Positions 49,825-61,200 of a DNA stretch of 64,000 bases are shown one piece after another. Source of the DNA: Owenia fusiformis (taxonomy: Eukaryota; Annelida; Polychaeta; Sabellida; Oweniidae). Where the stretch lies: positions 17,487,375 through 17,551,374 of the forward strand of contig CAIIXF020000005.1 in the NCBI GenBank assembly GCA_903813345.2. The letters are read 5' to 3'. Numbering within the stretch: the first letter of the stretch is position 1; every line of letters begins with the position of its first letter. Below the pieces are notes generated by a model. The model did not search any database and had not been told where the DNA came from. It worked only from the letters and a program-made list of their open reading frames with translations. The position numbers and the translations under genes were made by a program.

Positions 49825-50924
49825 TAATAATATTCCTTATACTTTGCTTCGTTTGTAAAACTCATGTGTATGCCCATAAAACTGACCAGATGCGAAAATT
49901 TATCAAATCTGCAAGCTTTTTTTCTGAGAACATTTGCGAATAATTCAATAGTAAAAAAATGTACTATTCTTTGTATTCTCTTGATAATGTAATAAGTATG
50001 ATAATCATGAAATAGCAGCAATGAAAATGGATGAATAGGAGGCCACGTGGATAATTATTATACTCTTTGAATCACATCAGCCAGGACATTTTGACATGAT
50101 AGACAATAAAGACCTATACATTGCGGGGAACGATTATTCAAAATTATCAGCTCCCGTTATGTCAAAATAACCTTGTATTGATCTCCCTAGGATTGTTCTC
50201 AGCAGTGGTCAGGTCAGAATATCTCAATATAATCAGTAGAATGTTACTTTTCTTCATTTTGTCATTGTGGCCAAATAATCTGTGATTATCACTCTATTTT
50301 TGTTACATCAGCTTTGGTGCCTGACTTTACATAATGACACCTTTCGCAATTGACAACAACATGTGTGCTAACAATTCCATAAGAGTTTGTCTAAGAACCT
50401 GACTAATTAAGGGAAAACAACTAAGAAGGCAGTTTGACTATTTTTATTGCTGTCTCCTCTCCCAATGGCCATTGTTAGAATTCAGATAAAAGATAGGAAG
50501 TGATGATCATGACAAATGTGACATTCATGATTACTGTCCCTCTGTTGTTCACAATAAGCGTGCAGGCCCAAAGTCTTTCAAATCGTGCAGTTTTTGAGCA
50601 TCTTTGAGTGATTTAGGGCCAGAATTTTTAAAGAACTCCCTGGAATTTTTATTTATAATTATACCCTCTCACTGGCGGATTAGGGCCCAGAAAAAAAAAT
50701 TGGACCAAAAAAAAATTTGGGCCAAAAAAGGCCTGAAGGCCCCAAAAAGTGGGCCTTTTTGGTAATAACTGGGCTTTTAAGGCCTTGTTCTTAATCAAGG
50801 CCAAATTTGAAGAAAATGGGCCTCAAAATTTCAATTTTTTTCTCTGACCTGAAATTTGGGCCCCCCCCCCCCTTGTTCGTTCCCAGATCCGCCCCTGCTC
50901 TCCCCTTAGCAAAAACTGGCTACA

Positions 50925-51180
50925 GGGCATGCGCATCCTCCGATCACAGGGCTTCAAAATCCAGAATATCTTCTTTCTTTTACAACCTGCTATAAGCAGT
51001 TAGCATTTCCCCGATTAAGAACTCGCAATCTGATTGGCTGTCGCAACACTGCGACAGAAATCATAATTAGATCACGTGATTCAGTTTTAATCGGGCGCTT
51101 CCAAATTGGTTATAGCAGGGGGAAGAAGGAGGTACGGATTATTGGATACTGCTTAGGAGGATGGGCATGCGTAGTTATAA
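50925..51180. repeat. Imperfect fold-back, about 255 bp
   Basis: GGGCATGCGCATCCTCC on the left is mirrored by GGAGGATGGGCATGCG on the right. Inner arms also match (CTGCTATAA with TTATAGCAG, CCCGATTAA with TTAATCGGG). Confidence 0.55.
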
Positions 51181-51614
51181 ATATTCATCAGTTCGACTGA
51201 TTTGTCAGATGAGTGATAAAACCTCAAGAAAGGCATTGAACCGTGGCATGATTCTCTCCAAAAAGAAACACCTTTTTCATAGCTATTAGCTATGACAAAA
51301 TGGCCCATGAAAGACAAAAAGTACGATCTCAATTCGAAATGTGATTCTTACAATTCCCATTCCCAAGTATGCGCCATCTCCAATTATTCAAGTGATTCCC
51401 TCATGTTGAGATATAAACTAGCCAATCATAGAGAAGTGATTTATGTAATCATCATTACACCATTCAATTCATTTCAATCCTAGTTGGGTTGATGGTTTAC
51501 TTGAGAATCGTTATATAATATGGTTTTCTCGTCTCTCTATTGATTTATTAGCCTACAGTTTATAATTTTGAAGTCTGCAACACATTTTGCCCTTTAGACT
51601 TTTCGTTAAATCAT

Positions 51615-51800
51615 ATACAGTAAAACCTGTATATCAGAACAATTCTCTAATCCAAAATCTCTCATCTGCGAACACTATTTCTCAGTCCGAATTGCTTCTC
51701 TCATTGACTCCTATATAATAAACTTGAATAAGAAACACTATTATCCAAACAAACTTGTCCCACTCCAGGGCGTTTGGATTTAGACATGTTCTACTGTATT
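51615..51800. mobile_element. Pogo/Tigger-type MITE remnant
   Basis: Starts TACAGTAAAACCTGTATATC and ends GACATGTTCTACTGTA, with inverted ends and TA at both borders. About 185 bp, non-coding. Confidence 0.55.
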
Positions 51801-52105
51801 GTTTGCAAGGCAGCTAGTTATTTCTCTACATTTCTGAAATGATATAATGACACTTTCCCCTTAGAGCTAGGTAATATATAAGGCTATACTAGCACAATTC
51901 TTGCTACTCCATATCAAGAAGACGTTTTCCCAGGACGTTTTCGTGTATGATGCTAACACTGCTGATTTAATTTTTGAAAGATGATATTGCTGTAATAGGT
52001 TTCAGTGACATTTAACATTTTTCTGAACTAGATGTTCCTCGAGAAAAGTACATTTTCTGACATCAGGAAAATCTGAGAATTAATAAACCCAATGAAGAAA
52101 TTATT

Positions 52106-52604
52106 NNNNNNNNNNNNNNNNNNNNNNNNNNNNNNNNNNNNNNNNNNNNNNNNNNNNNNNNNNNNNNNNNNNNNNNNNNNNNNNNNNNNNNNNNNNNNNN
52201 NNNNNNNNNNNNNNNNNNNNNNNNNNNNNNNNNNNNNNNNNNNNNNNNNNNNNNNNNNNNNNNNNNNNNNNNNNNNNNNNNNNNNNNNNNNNNNNNNNNN
52301 NNNNNNNNNNNNNNNNNNNNNNNNNNNNNNNNNNNNNNNNNNNNNNNNNNNNNNNNNNNNNNNNNNNNNNNNNNNNNNNNNNNNNNNNNNNNNNNNNNNN
52401 NNNNNNNNNNNNNNNNNNNNNNNNNNNNNNNNNNNNNNNNNNNNNNNNNNNNNNNNNNNNNNNNNNNNNNNNNNNNNNNNNNNNNNNNNNNNNNNNNNNN
52501 NNNNNNNNNNNNNNNNNNNNNNNNNNNNNNNNNNNNNNNNNNNNNNNNNNNNNNNNNNNNNNNNNNNNNNNNNNNNNNNNNNNNNNNNNNNNNNNNNNNN
52601 NNNN
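52106..52604. other. Assembly gap (499 N)
   Basis: Unknown sequence. The left flank is unique here; the right flank begins inside CNBD2-like exon 2 of copy B, at the base equivalent to about 1122 in copy A. About 960 further bases of exon 2 plus later exons would be needed to match copy A, more than the gap length, so the gap marks a real break in homology or a wrong join. Confidence 0.97.
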
Positions 52605-54237
52605 TAACGGAGAACATCTCTTTTCATCCGCTCGTGAAATTCTGTGCAAAGTCGGAGGAACTTCAACAAGAAGCGGGCAATCCTTTTGAATTTCAATCCA
52701 AGTTGGATCTGAAAGAGAAACACATCGACTATATATTTTTGAAAAGATAATAGAGTGAGTGCATCAATTTGCAATCAGTCTTATAATCATGTTAAAATAT
52801 TGTATAATAGTATGCCTTTTTCGTTTACCCCTAATATCATGTTCTATATATTTATTAGATTTATTGCAAATCAAGATTGTACAGTGAATAACAATATAGC
52901 ACAAACCGTACCCTTCGTTTTCGCCTGGCCATTTCATGTTTTGTTTGAACAATTCCAACAAGCCCATCGCTTACACTTGCTTTTCTATCAATCCGTTTCT
53001 TGTTCATCGACCCAAGAACATTGGCTAATCTAACTGAACTCCTTCGCCTTAATAGGTTTCCTTCCTGGTTGTTCGCATCTTGAGATTCTTTTGAACCCCT
53101 CCGTCGTGACATCATCGAGGTGATTGTATTGGCTGCTGTAACATGGCTAAACACTTCTTTGACACTCTTCCTTCGACCTCCTGTGGGATCTTTCCCTATA
53201 ATACTCGACCGTCGTCCGATTGAATATCTGTGATCCTCACTACCTTGACTGCTCACAAGGCTAGAGACACTTGTTCGCCTAACGAGGCTATCTTTTCTAC
53301 TTAGTCTACCTGTGAACGTTGACTCGGTAGATGAAGTACCAATTTCTTTTGGGACAGATTGCTGCCGACTCAATCGACCTTGTAATGTTGACTCGAATGA
53401 CTGATTGATCATTGTATGTTGCTGGCTTATATTTGGCAATTTGGCACGTTTGTTCAATGATTCAAGATCGTCAGCACTGTTGATTGTCTCTAAGGTAAGA
53501 ACTTGAGATTTTGTTTTGTTAACGGGGTCAAGTTTGCTTCGACCACCTTTCAACTGTGTTCTCATGATCATCCGACTGTTTAAACTTTGTTTTCGAAGTC
53601 CGGTAAAGTCCTCAATACCTCTGTCAATAATCTCTAATTCATCATTTGTAAGTTCCTTTTCAACAGTTGGGGCCTTTTTTGGTTTAATATCATATCCCAT
53701 TTTATTGAGAGTAGTACGTATACTTGCTTTTCTATTTAAAAAAGGCAGTTCTGGTCGAAACACTGAATCCTCGCCGATTGACGTAATATCTGAATCAGAT
53801 ACGCTCCTCATACTAATGCGTCTACTTCCAGCCAAGCTGGGCCTCCTATTGAACTTGGTGTTCATGGTTGAGTTGAATGATTTTGGTGCAGTAGGGGCAT
53901 TAAGTGAAAAGTCTTCATGGAGAGTTTCGAGCTGGGATTCTTCTGTATCAGTATCACCTTGGAGACAATCATTTCCAGACTGGTACTCCAAATTATTTGA
54001 TTTTTTAACCTTTTTCAACATATTTGATCGTACTTTTAGACTCCCTCGTAACCTATCCAACATTCCTTCCGATTTCGATTTTGATTTCCGTTTCCTTTTC
54101 TTCTTGTTGCTTGGATTGTCCGAGACATATTCCCCCACGTCGTTCTGAGAATTTCCTGTCTTAACTGAATGACCTATGTTCCAATTGTTAGTCTCCTTTG
54201 AGCTTTTAATAGCACTTTGGTCAATTGCCTTCGCCAT
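52605..54237 (-). CDS. CNBD2: CNBD2-like cyclic nucleotide-binding protein, copy B, truncated by the gap
   Basis: Exon 1 is 52912-54237 (442 codons, same start and donor as copy A). Exon 2 is present only as 52605-52708, then the sequence enters the N gap, so the nucleotide-binding domain is not visible. Over the 442 residues I count seven substitutions relative to copy A (for example A191T, G324V and T410S by position) and no frameshift. The PKA-type RRxS sites are all kept. Whether this is a second gene or the other allele cannot be settled here. Confidence 0.8.
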
Positions 54238-54984
54238 GTTGATGGTTTGTTGATCTTACCCTTTCTTCGACACAGAGGGTTGTTGGATAAGATCTGATAT
54301 TCGTTTGCAGTAAGAGGATTTGTTTCTGATCGTTTAAAGGCTTCGGTAATATTTCTATTGTTAAACATTGTAAAGTGACTAATCATATTTAACAACTTTG
54401 AAAAGTACAATATTTTCTATAGTCGGTAATTCGTATTTATTAATCTTGGCTTATAGATTAATGGTTTATCAGATTAGTGCAATTTGTATAGACTGGACTT
54501 ATTCCAAGTTCATACAAATTGTCGTTCAGTCAGCCATTGTTCCCTGTAACAGTGTCCCTTTGTTCGTAATTCATGGTTCGTTGATACATAAGTTTCGTGT
54601 CGTTACCACTTGACTCCAAATAAATGTAATAAGGCAAATAAAATTCCTATATCAACTTTGTAAAATCATATTCGTCCTTGGAGGATCTGGAAACGTCTGG
54701 AAAATACAAATATATTATATTTATTTATAAGATACTAAATAATTCAGTTTTCACAGATTGCCCACTGTCAATAATCCATTCAGATTCTTTTTATTATTTC
54801 CATGTGATGAGCATTTCTATAAATATCACATTTTTAAGATAATAGACATTTCAGTCATTACTAGTTTTTATGAAACAAGAACAACATTCTTGATATCTAA
54901 TTTTAGAACATTAAGAGAATCCCAAATTATGTCGAATGCATTTTGGAAACGATGAAAATGACACACAAGGAAACAGCATATATT

Positions 54985-55537
54985 CACCCTATGCTTAGTG
55001 AGCGGACCTAATATCAAGGGTGATGGTAAAGACGATGCATGGCGCCCAAACCTGGCCTGTAACTAGGTGCACTGATGCTTTCTTCGCAAATTACATCGCC
55101 ATCGCTCGTCATCGAAATTCTGATCGCCGAATAGTAAACATTCATTTTGTATTGGATGTACATAACTAGAGACCGCCTTATTTCGCATATATGAAAAAAT
55201 AAAACATATCTAGGTACATATATCTTTATATGTGACATCGATCAGGAATTATTGACATATTGACAATATTATGTTGTAATTTCTTGCGGTAAATTCAAAT
55301 TGTATCTTTAAACGACTGTTTCATCTTAACTATTCGTTTTATTGGATGTAAAACAAACAGTATGCATAGTTTAACATCTTTCACTTCTAAAACAGCATAA
55401 AATATCACAATATCATCACCTAATGCTGCAATAATACGACTTAAAAGATTATGGTACTAATATTCTTTGGTTTTTGGGCGCCATGCCTCGTCTTACCATC
55501 ACCCTTGAAATTAGGTCCGCTCACTAAGCATAGGGTG
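54985..55537. mobile_element. MITE present in copy B and absent from copy A
   Basis: The left arm 54985-55050 starts CACCCTATGCTTAGTGAGCG and the right arm 55473-55537 is its inverse, with few mismatches over about 65 bases. ATATT flanks both ends, and the empty site in copy A (about 3497) has a single ATATT. The CACCCTATGC terminus is shared with the element at 48133-48711. No coding capacity. Confidence 0.9.
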
Positions 55538-57992
55538 ATATTCAAAAAACCAAAATGCCACAAATAATATACATCCATCAAACAGCAACTTGATGTTACA
55601 GTCACGTATTCTATAAACAACAAAACCAACAAACAATATATATCCAACATATAGCGCGTATATCAAATAAGCAATTTATATCCAGCATTCTAATATGATA
55701 CGTGACGTCACAATAACTAGAACAATTTATTTACCGGTCTATATTGGAGTATGTATGACCGCTAAACTTCATAAATGCAAATAGTTGTGTTTCTTGTCTG
55801 TTTATCATATAAGAATCATAACGAAGACCTCGATTTTATGATTTATGTCAAATATATAACCTCAAATTTTATTTACTCTATCGCTCCGCGATTTCGGTCT
55901 TTTAACAATGAACAGAATAAAACTTTCGGTCATATATTACGCCATGAATCATAAAATCTCGGTCTTTATTCCTTAAATATATTTATCAAACAAACAAAAT
56001 ATATGCAAGACACAGCAAGTATCCAACAAACAATATATACATTAAACAAACTATATATTTAACAAACGACATAACGGCATAATCAACAAAAGATGTATAT
56101 CTTACAAACATATATATCCAAAGATAATAATACTTTTTATTCAAAAAGGAAAAGAAACAACATGAAAGCATTTATCCAAACAAACAAGTTTAGAATTGTA
56201 CCACAAAACATTATATGTCACAAGACGTTATACTTATATTGTAAAAAATATTATAGTACAACCACCCAAAATACTCGTATATATTAAATTGGAATCTGTA
56301 CTGACGAGTACAAAATTAAGCATATCTTAGTACTCCTGATTTTTCGACATACGGTTGTACAAAGTGTCTTTGAAAATTAGTTATCAAACCCGTTAATAGT
56401 TCTTCTTATAATCTAATTTTCTTACCTTTACTTATTTATGAGACATGTACACTTGCTGATTTCATATATGACCGTCGAGAGGCTTAGTAACTAAAATAAA
56501 AGTAAAGTCTAATCGCTATAAATGAAATCAAAATTGTCAATTATCTAAAGATACTAACAATAGAATATTGTCAACAATCTACTTGTAGGACATCATGTTT
56601 TATTATCATTTTATTTGTACACCCGGGATTAATTCTATAGACGAATGTGGTTTGTCTTTTTGTATTTATATAAGTGATTGATTGGAATCGTGAAATAACT
56701 TTTCCCATATTTACAAAAGAGCGCCGTCTAAAATGCAGAGTCAAGTGATTTGATGATAAATCGTAAAAAAGCCTATTTGATTGTTAAACATTATAAAACA
56801 TGTAAAGTTAAAGCTACTATTCTGTTGATAGTTTCGAAACAATAAAAGTTCTTACTTTGAATACACAGTTTTCAAATGATTTTTATTGTAACAATTTATC
56901 GAATCCTTTAATCTCAGAGCGACAATGGTAAGGAAGATTATATTTTATTTATTAGAACAATATACTTACCATTTAGATATTTCCTATTACGCAGCCATTG
57001 TACAACAACAATATGTAGCCCTACCCTGTGGATTTGGTAAGCGATATTGAATAATTAATAACTAAAAGTATTAATTTTGCTACACAACTGAGAACGAACG
57101 TTTTCTTTTTCTATTTCTGATTTCTATTGATGGATAAATCCTCTTGAATCTTACAAAATCTTTATGTCTAACACCCTTAACCATCAGTTTCTTTTCTGTA
57201 AGTGCTTGAGAGACTGTTGTCGAAATAGCTAACGACGGAAACTCCTTATGAGAGTCCTGAGATCTAAGTCATGTAAGTAACTCGTCCAGTCAACAGGGAA
57301 AACAAATTAAACAATTACAATGAATTGTTCTTTAAATGACATTGGAGCCATACCGGAAAAGTTGACAATATAACATTTAATATGTGATTATTTATCCACG
57401 GAATGTAATAAATACCAATTTCCGAGAGAGTAAATAGTTCCTACAATGTACCATTGGATGAAATTACAATATACTATTGATGATTTATTTGTAATCCGTG
57501 TCCAGATTGCAAATACTAATTTCATATTACGTATAGTTTACGGGGGGTAACAACTCCAAACACCAAACTAATTGTAACGTCTAGATTTATAACTTATTAT
57601 GTCATGGGTAAACAAACATTTTATAGATACACAAGTTCAATGAGTGTATATCAAATGGTATCATCATGGACTTTGTATGTACGATTATTATTATGAATGT
57701 ATATAAATAAAAAATGTGTTTCTTGTGAATAATTCAAATTAATACATAATTCGTTTATGATGATGAATTGTATATTGAAACAAAAAGTCAACATCAATTA
57801 ACGTCTGTATCAGATCAGGATATTAAAATAATGTCGCTGATAACTTTCCTTGATGGAGGATCGTGAATTCGCCCTCCGCATATCAATGCCGTAGATCACC
57901 TGCTGCACCTGTGTTAATTCCTTTAGAAGCTACAGTATCACGTTGGAGATTTAATTAGGTCTCTATTTCCAGGTGACACATACACCTAGCAG

Positions 57993-57998
57993 TTTATT
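57993..57998 (-). terminator. Candidate polyadenylation signal of SLC28 copy B
   Basis: AATAAA on the minus strand about 240 bases beyond the stop codon, at the place equivalent to the copy-A signal. Confidence 0.35.
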
Positions 57999-58239
57999 CT
58001 ACCAGGGGATAAGGGAAACAGTAAGTAACAGTGGCTACTACTTATGCGAATTTTGACCAATAATTTACTTATATTCAATAACAAGGTAGGCCTACACTGT
58101 ATCATCTTATCACGTTCCAATATAGCACTACTACAATCATGGGCTTTCAATACCCAGTTGAAAGCCCATGCTACAATCAAGGAATCCTTAATCACCATCA
58201 CCAAGTATATTTTTTGTAACTGAATACTAAGTTTTAATG

Positions 58240-61200
58240 TCAGGCTGATATTGTTGTTGATTGGAGTATAGCTGTTCCATTGGCTGACCTTAATATGTCT
58301 ATTGTCTCACCGTCTACGTATAAGAGACCTGAAAACAAACATTCCATTGTTGTAATCTCAGTAAAATTGTGTTCAGTGTATTATGCATACATTATTAATG
58401 GATATTTATTACCTCTTGGGATGTGAGACTATAAAATGTATCTATGTACTGAAAAATTGATATAAAATATTTTGCATAAATTGAAGTATGCAGTATGAAG
58501 ACACACTTCATGGCCTTCGATAAAAAAGATATTGCCGGAAATGGTGAGAAAATCGTACCAATTTTGTGACTGTTACTTGACTGTTTGCAAATGTTTCTGT
58601 TCTCTTTCCACGAAATCATATAGTGATTTTTTTTATTTTGAACAAAGTACCTGCAATACATGCTGTCATGAAACACGCAATATTTCCACTTATCATTGCG
58701 CGTAACATTTTTGAAGCCATTTCTGAGCGTCGCAGGGGAGCCATGGCACCCAGCGCACCCAGATTGATCCCTATGGCAGCAACACTTCCGAACCCACACA
58801 ATGCGTACGTCGCTATAACAACAGAGCGGGTCTGAAAGAAAAATTGGAGGATTAGGAAGTACATTGGTAGCATAAGAGAAAAACATTTTATTAAATAGAT
58901 CAAAGTAAACACGTTGCATGACGGAATCTTCTAATGTTAGCACTTTGAATACTCTGGCATTATCTATTAATCAACAAATTAGGCGTTTAAGACCACATGA
59001 CTTTGACTTACATATATAACCTTGAGACCATGATTAAATTGTTTCATCCCATAGTTAGGGTAATTAGTTTCCGTTTGTAATTTAGTGCAAAAACATTAAA
59101 AAAATTTAAACATGGAAAGGGTAATGTATGAATTTATTTACCGAAATTTCACCAGCGTCAACCAGGGGTTGAAGTCTACTATATGCTACGAATTCATTCA
59201 GAAAGATCTTTGTTCCTATAAGACTCCCCACCTTGCCTGCATCCTCCCATTGTATGCCCATCATGAACGCAACTGGCATGAACACATAAGAACATATCCA
59301 CTGCAAGTACATGTAATGTTTGTATTTACCAATGAACACATAAGAACATATCCACTGCAAGTACATGTAATGTTTGTATTTACCAATGAACACATAAGAA
59401 CATATCCACTGCAAGTACATGTAATGTTTGTATTTACCAATGAACACATAAGGACATATCCACTGCAAGTACATGTAATGTTTGTATTTACCAATGAACA
59501 CATAAGAACATATACACTGCAAGTACATGTAATGTTTGTATTTACCAATGAACACATAAGAACATATCCACTGCAAGTACATGTACTGTTTGTAGTTACC
59601 TATGAACACATAAGAACATATCCACTGCAAGTACATGTAATGTTTGTATTTACCAATGAACACATAAGAACATATCCACTGCAAGTACATGTACTGTTTG
59701 TAGTTACCTATGAACACATAAGAACATATCCACTGCAAGTACATGTAATGTTTGTATTTACCAATGAACACATTAAGAACATATCCACTGCAAGTACATG
59801 TACTGTTTGTAGTTACCTATGAACACATAAGAACATATCCACTGCAAGTACATGTAATGTTTGTATTTACCAATGAACACATTAAGAACATATCCACTGC
59901 AAGTACATGTAATGTTTGTATTTACCAATGAACACATAAGAACATATCCACTGCAAGTACATGTAATGTTTGTATTTACCAATGAACACATAAGAACATA
60001 TCCACTGCAAGTACATGTACTGTTTGTAGTTACCTATGAACACATAAGAACATATCCACTGCAAGTACATGTAATGTTTGTATTTACCAATGAACACATT
60101 AAGAACATATCCACTGCAAGTACATGTACTGTTTGTAGTTACCTATGAACACATAAGAACATATTCATTGCAAGTACAAGTACTCTTGAATGTAATAACC
60201 TACCCTGCGCGCAGAGCTTAGTTATAAACCACCGAAGACGAATAGAAGGGTTAGAAGCTCTCTTTTAAGAAGTGAAGTCGAACGAATACACGGGGTAGGA
60301 ATAACCACAAATCGACCTTAAGTATCTTTAACTTCAGATTATAGATTTGATTTTTTATCAATAGATCTGTAACGGTTTGTTTGTTGCTTGTTTGTTCGTT
60401 TGATTTAGTAATTGATTAATTTTCTGTTTGTTTGTTTTTAGATTTTAAAACTAAATACAATATGTATTGAATGACGTCAATACCTCAAAGCTGACTTCCG
60501 GGTAACCAACTATCGAACCAAGGTAAGACAATGTTGCATTCAAGAATGCTAGTAGTGATATAAAGGCTATCAGATTCACCACAACGCCTGCAACAAGTTT
60601 AATGGCAGCTACTGCTCCATTACTCGCGGCTTCGAGAATATTCCTCTCGCTCCTGAAATGAAATTAGAATACTATAATAAATACGTGTGCAATAATTGTC
60701 AAAATAGATATTCTGATTGTCATTTATTGTTCATAGTTAACTGGACTCCATGTCTTAATATTTTGAATTATCTATTTCACGAAATCAGATCGATAAACAG
60801 AGACCACTTAATTGAACTCAGGTTTGTTTGTCTTCTTAAAATGCTTCCTGAAGTTTCTGGTCATCTTCTTTGCTTACCCTTTCTCTAGCTTTACATCATC
60901 TTGGGTAACAAGACAAGATTCCTCCGTCTCTGGAAAGTTAAGTTTGGCAATTGCAAGAGCTGCTGGGGCACTCATAATCGCTGCCGATAGTACGTGTTCT
61001 GCTGGGGCCTAAAATACATAAACACAATTTATGGAACGTGGAGCTAGTCAATAGCATATTCGTCCATTGCAAACACAAAACCTCTTCCAATTCCTGAGAT
61101 AGATATAACTGCCATCTTTGAACTTGCACATAGTTGAATTATTGAATTCTATCCGAAACTATGAATTCTATCCAAAACATAGTTATTGAAAACTTTGTGA

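Larger units (their letters stand above)
49568..52105. other. Sequence after TBC1D25 exon 3, up to the assembly gap
   Basis: By the gene model this is the start of TBC1D25 intron 3. I searched for the expected next exon (a DWDIISP-like peptide in the vertebrate protein) and did not find it. The stretch contains two pogo-like MITEs, a fold-back at 50925-51180 and a low-complexity GGGCC/poly-A/poly-C segment at about 50670-50900. Confidence 0.6.
54238..58239. other. Intergenic region between CNBD2-like and SLC28 genes, copy B
   Basis: Colinear with 2755-6099 of copy A. Differences include a MITE at 54985-55537, an extra ~70 bases at about 57815-57885 and a short B-only hairpin at about 58139-58171 (GGGCTTTCAA paired with TTGAAAGCCC). 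No coding exon recognised. Confidence 0.6.

Noticed and set aside
52028-52774. Open frame of 248 codons on the minus strand that spans the gap
   Set aside because: Most of it is undetermined N. Only the part right of 52605 is real CNBD2-like exon 2, and the left flank is unrelated.
57865-57875. GAATTCGCCCT in a B-only insertion, reminiscent of a cloning-vector junction
   Set aside because: The match is only 11 bases and the neighbouring sequence is not vector-like. Coincidence is more likely than contamination.
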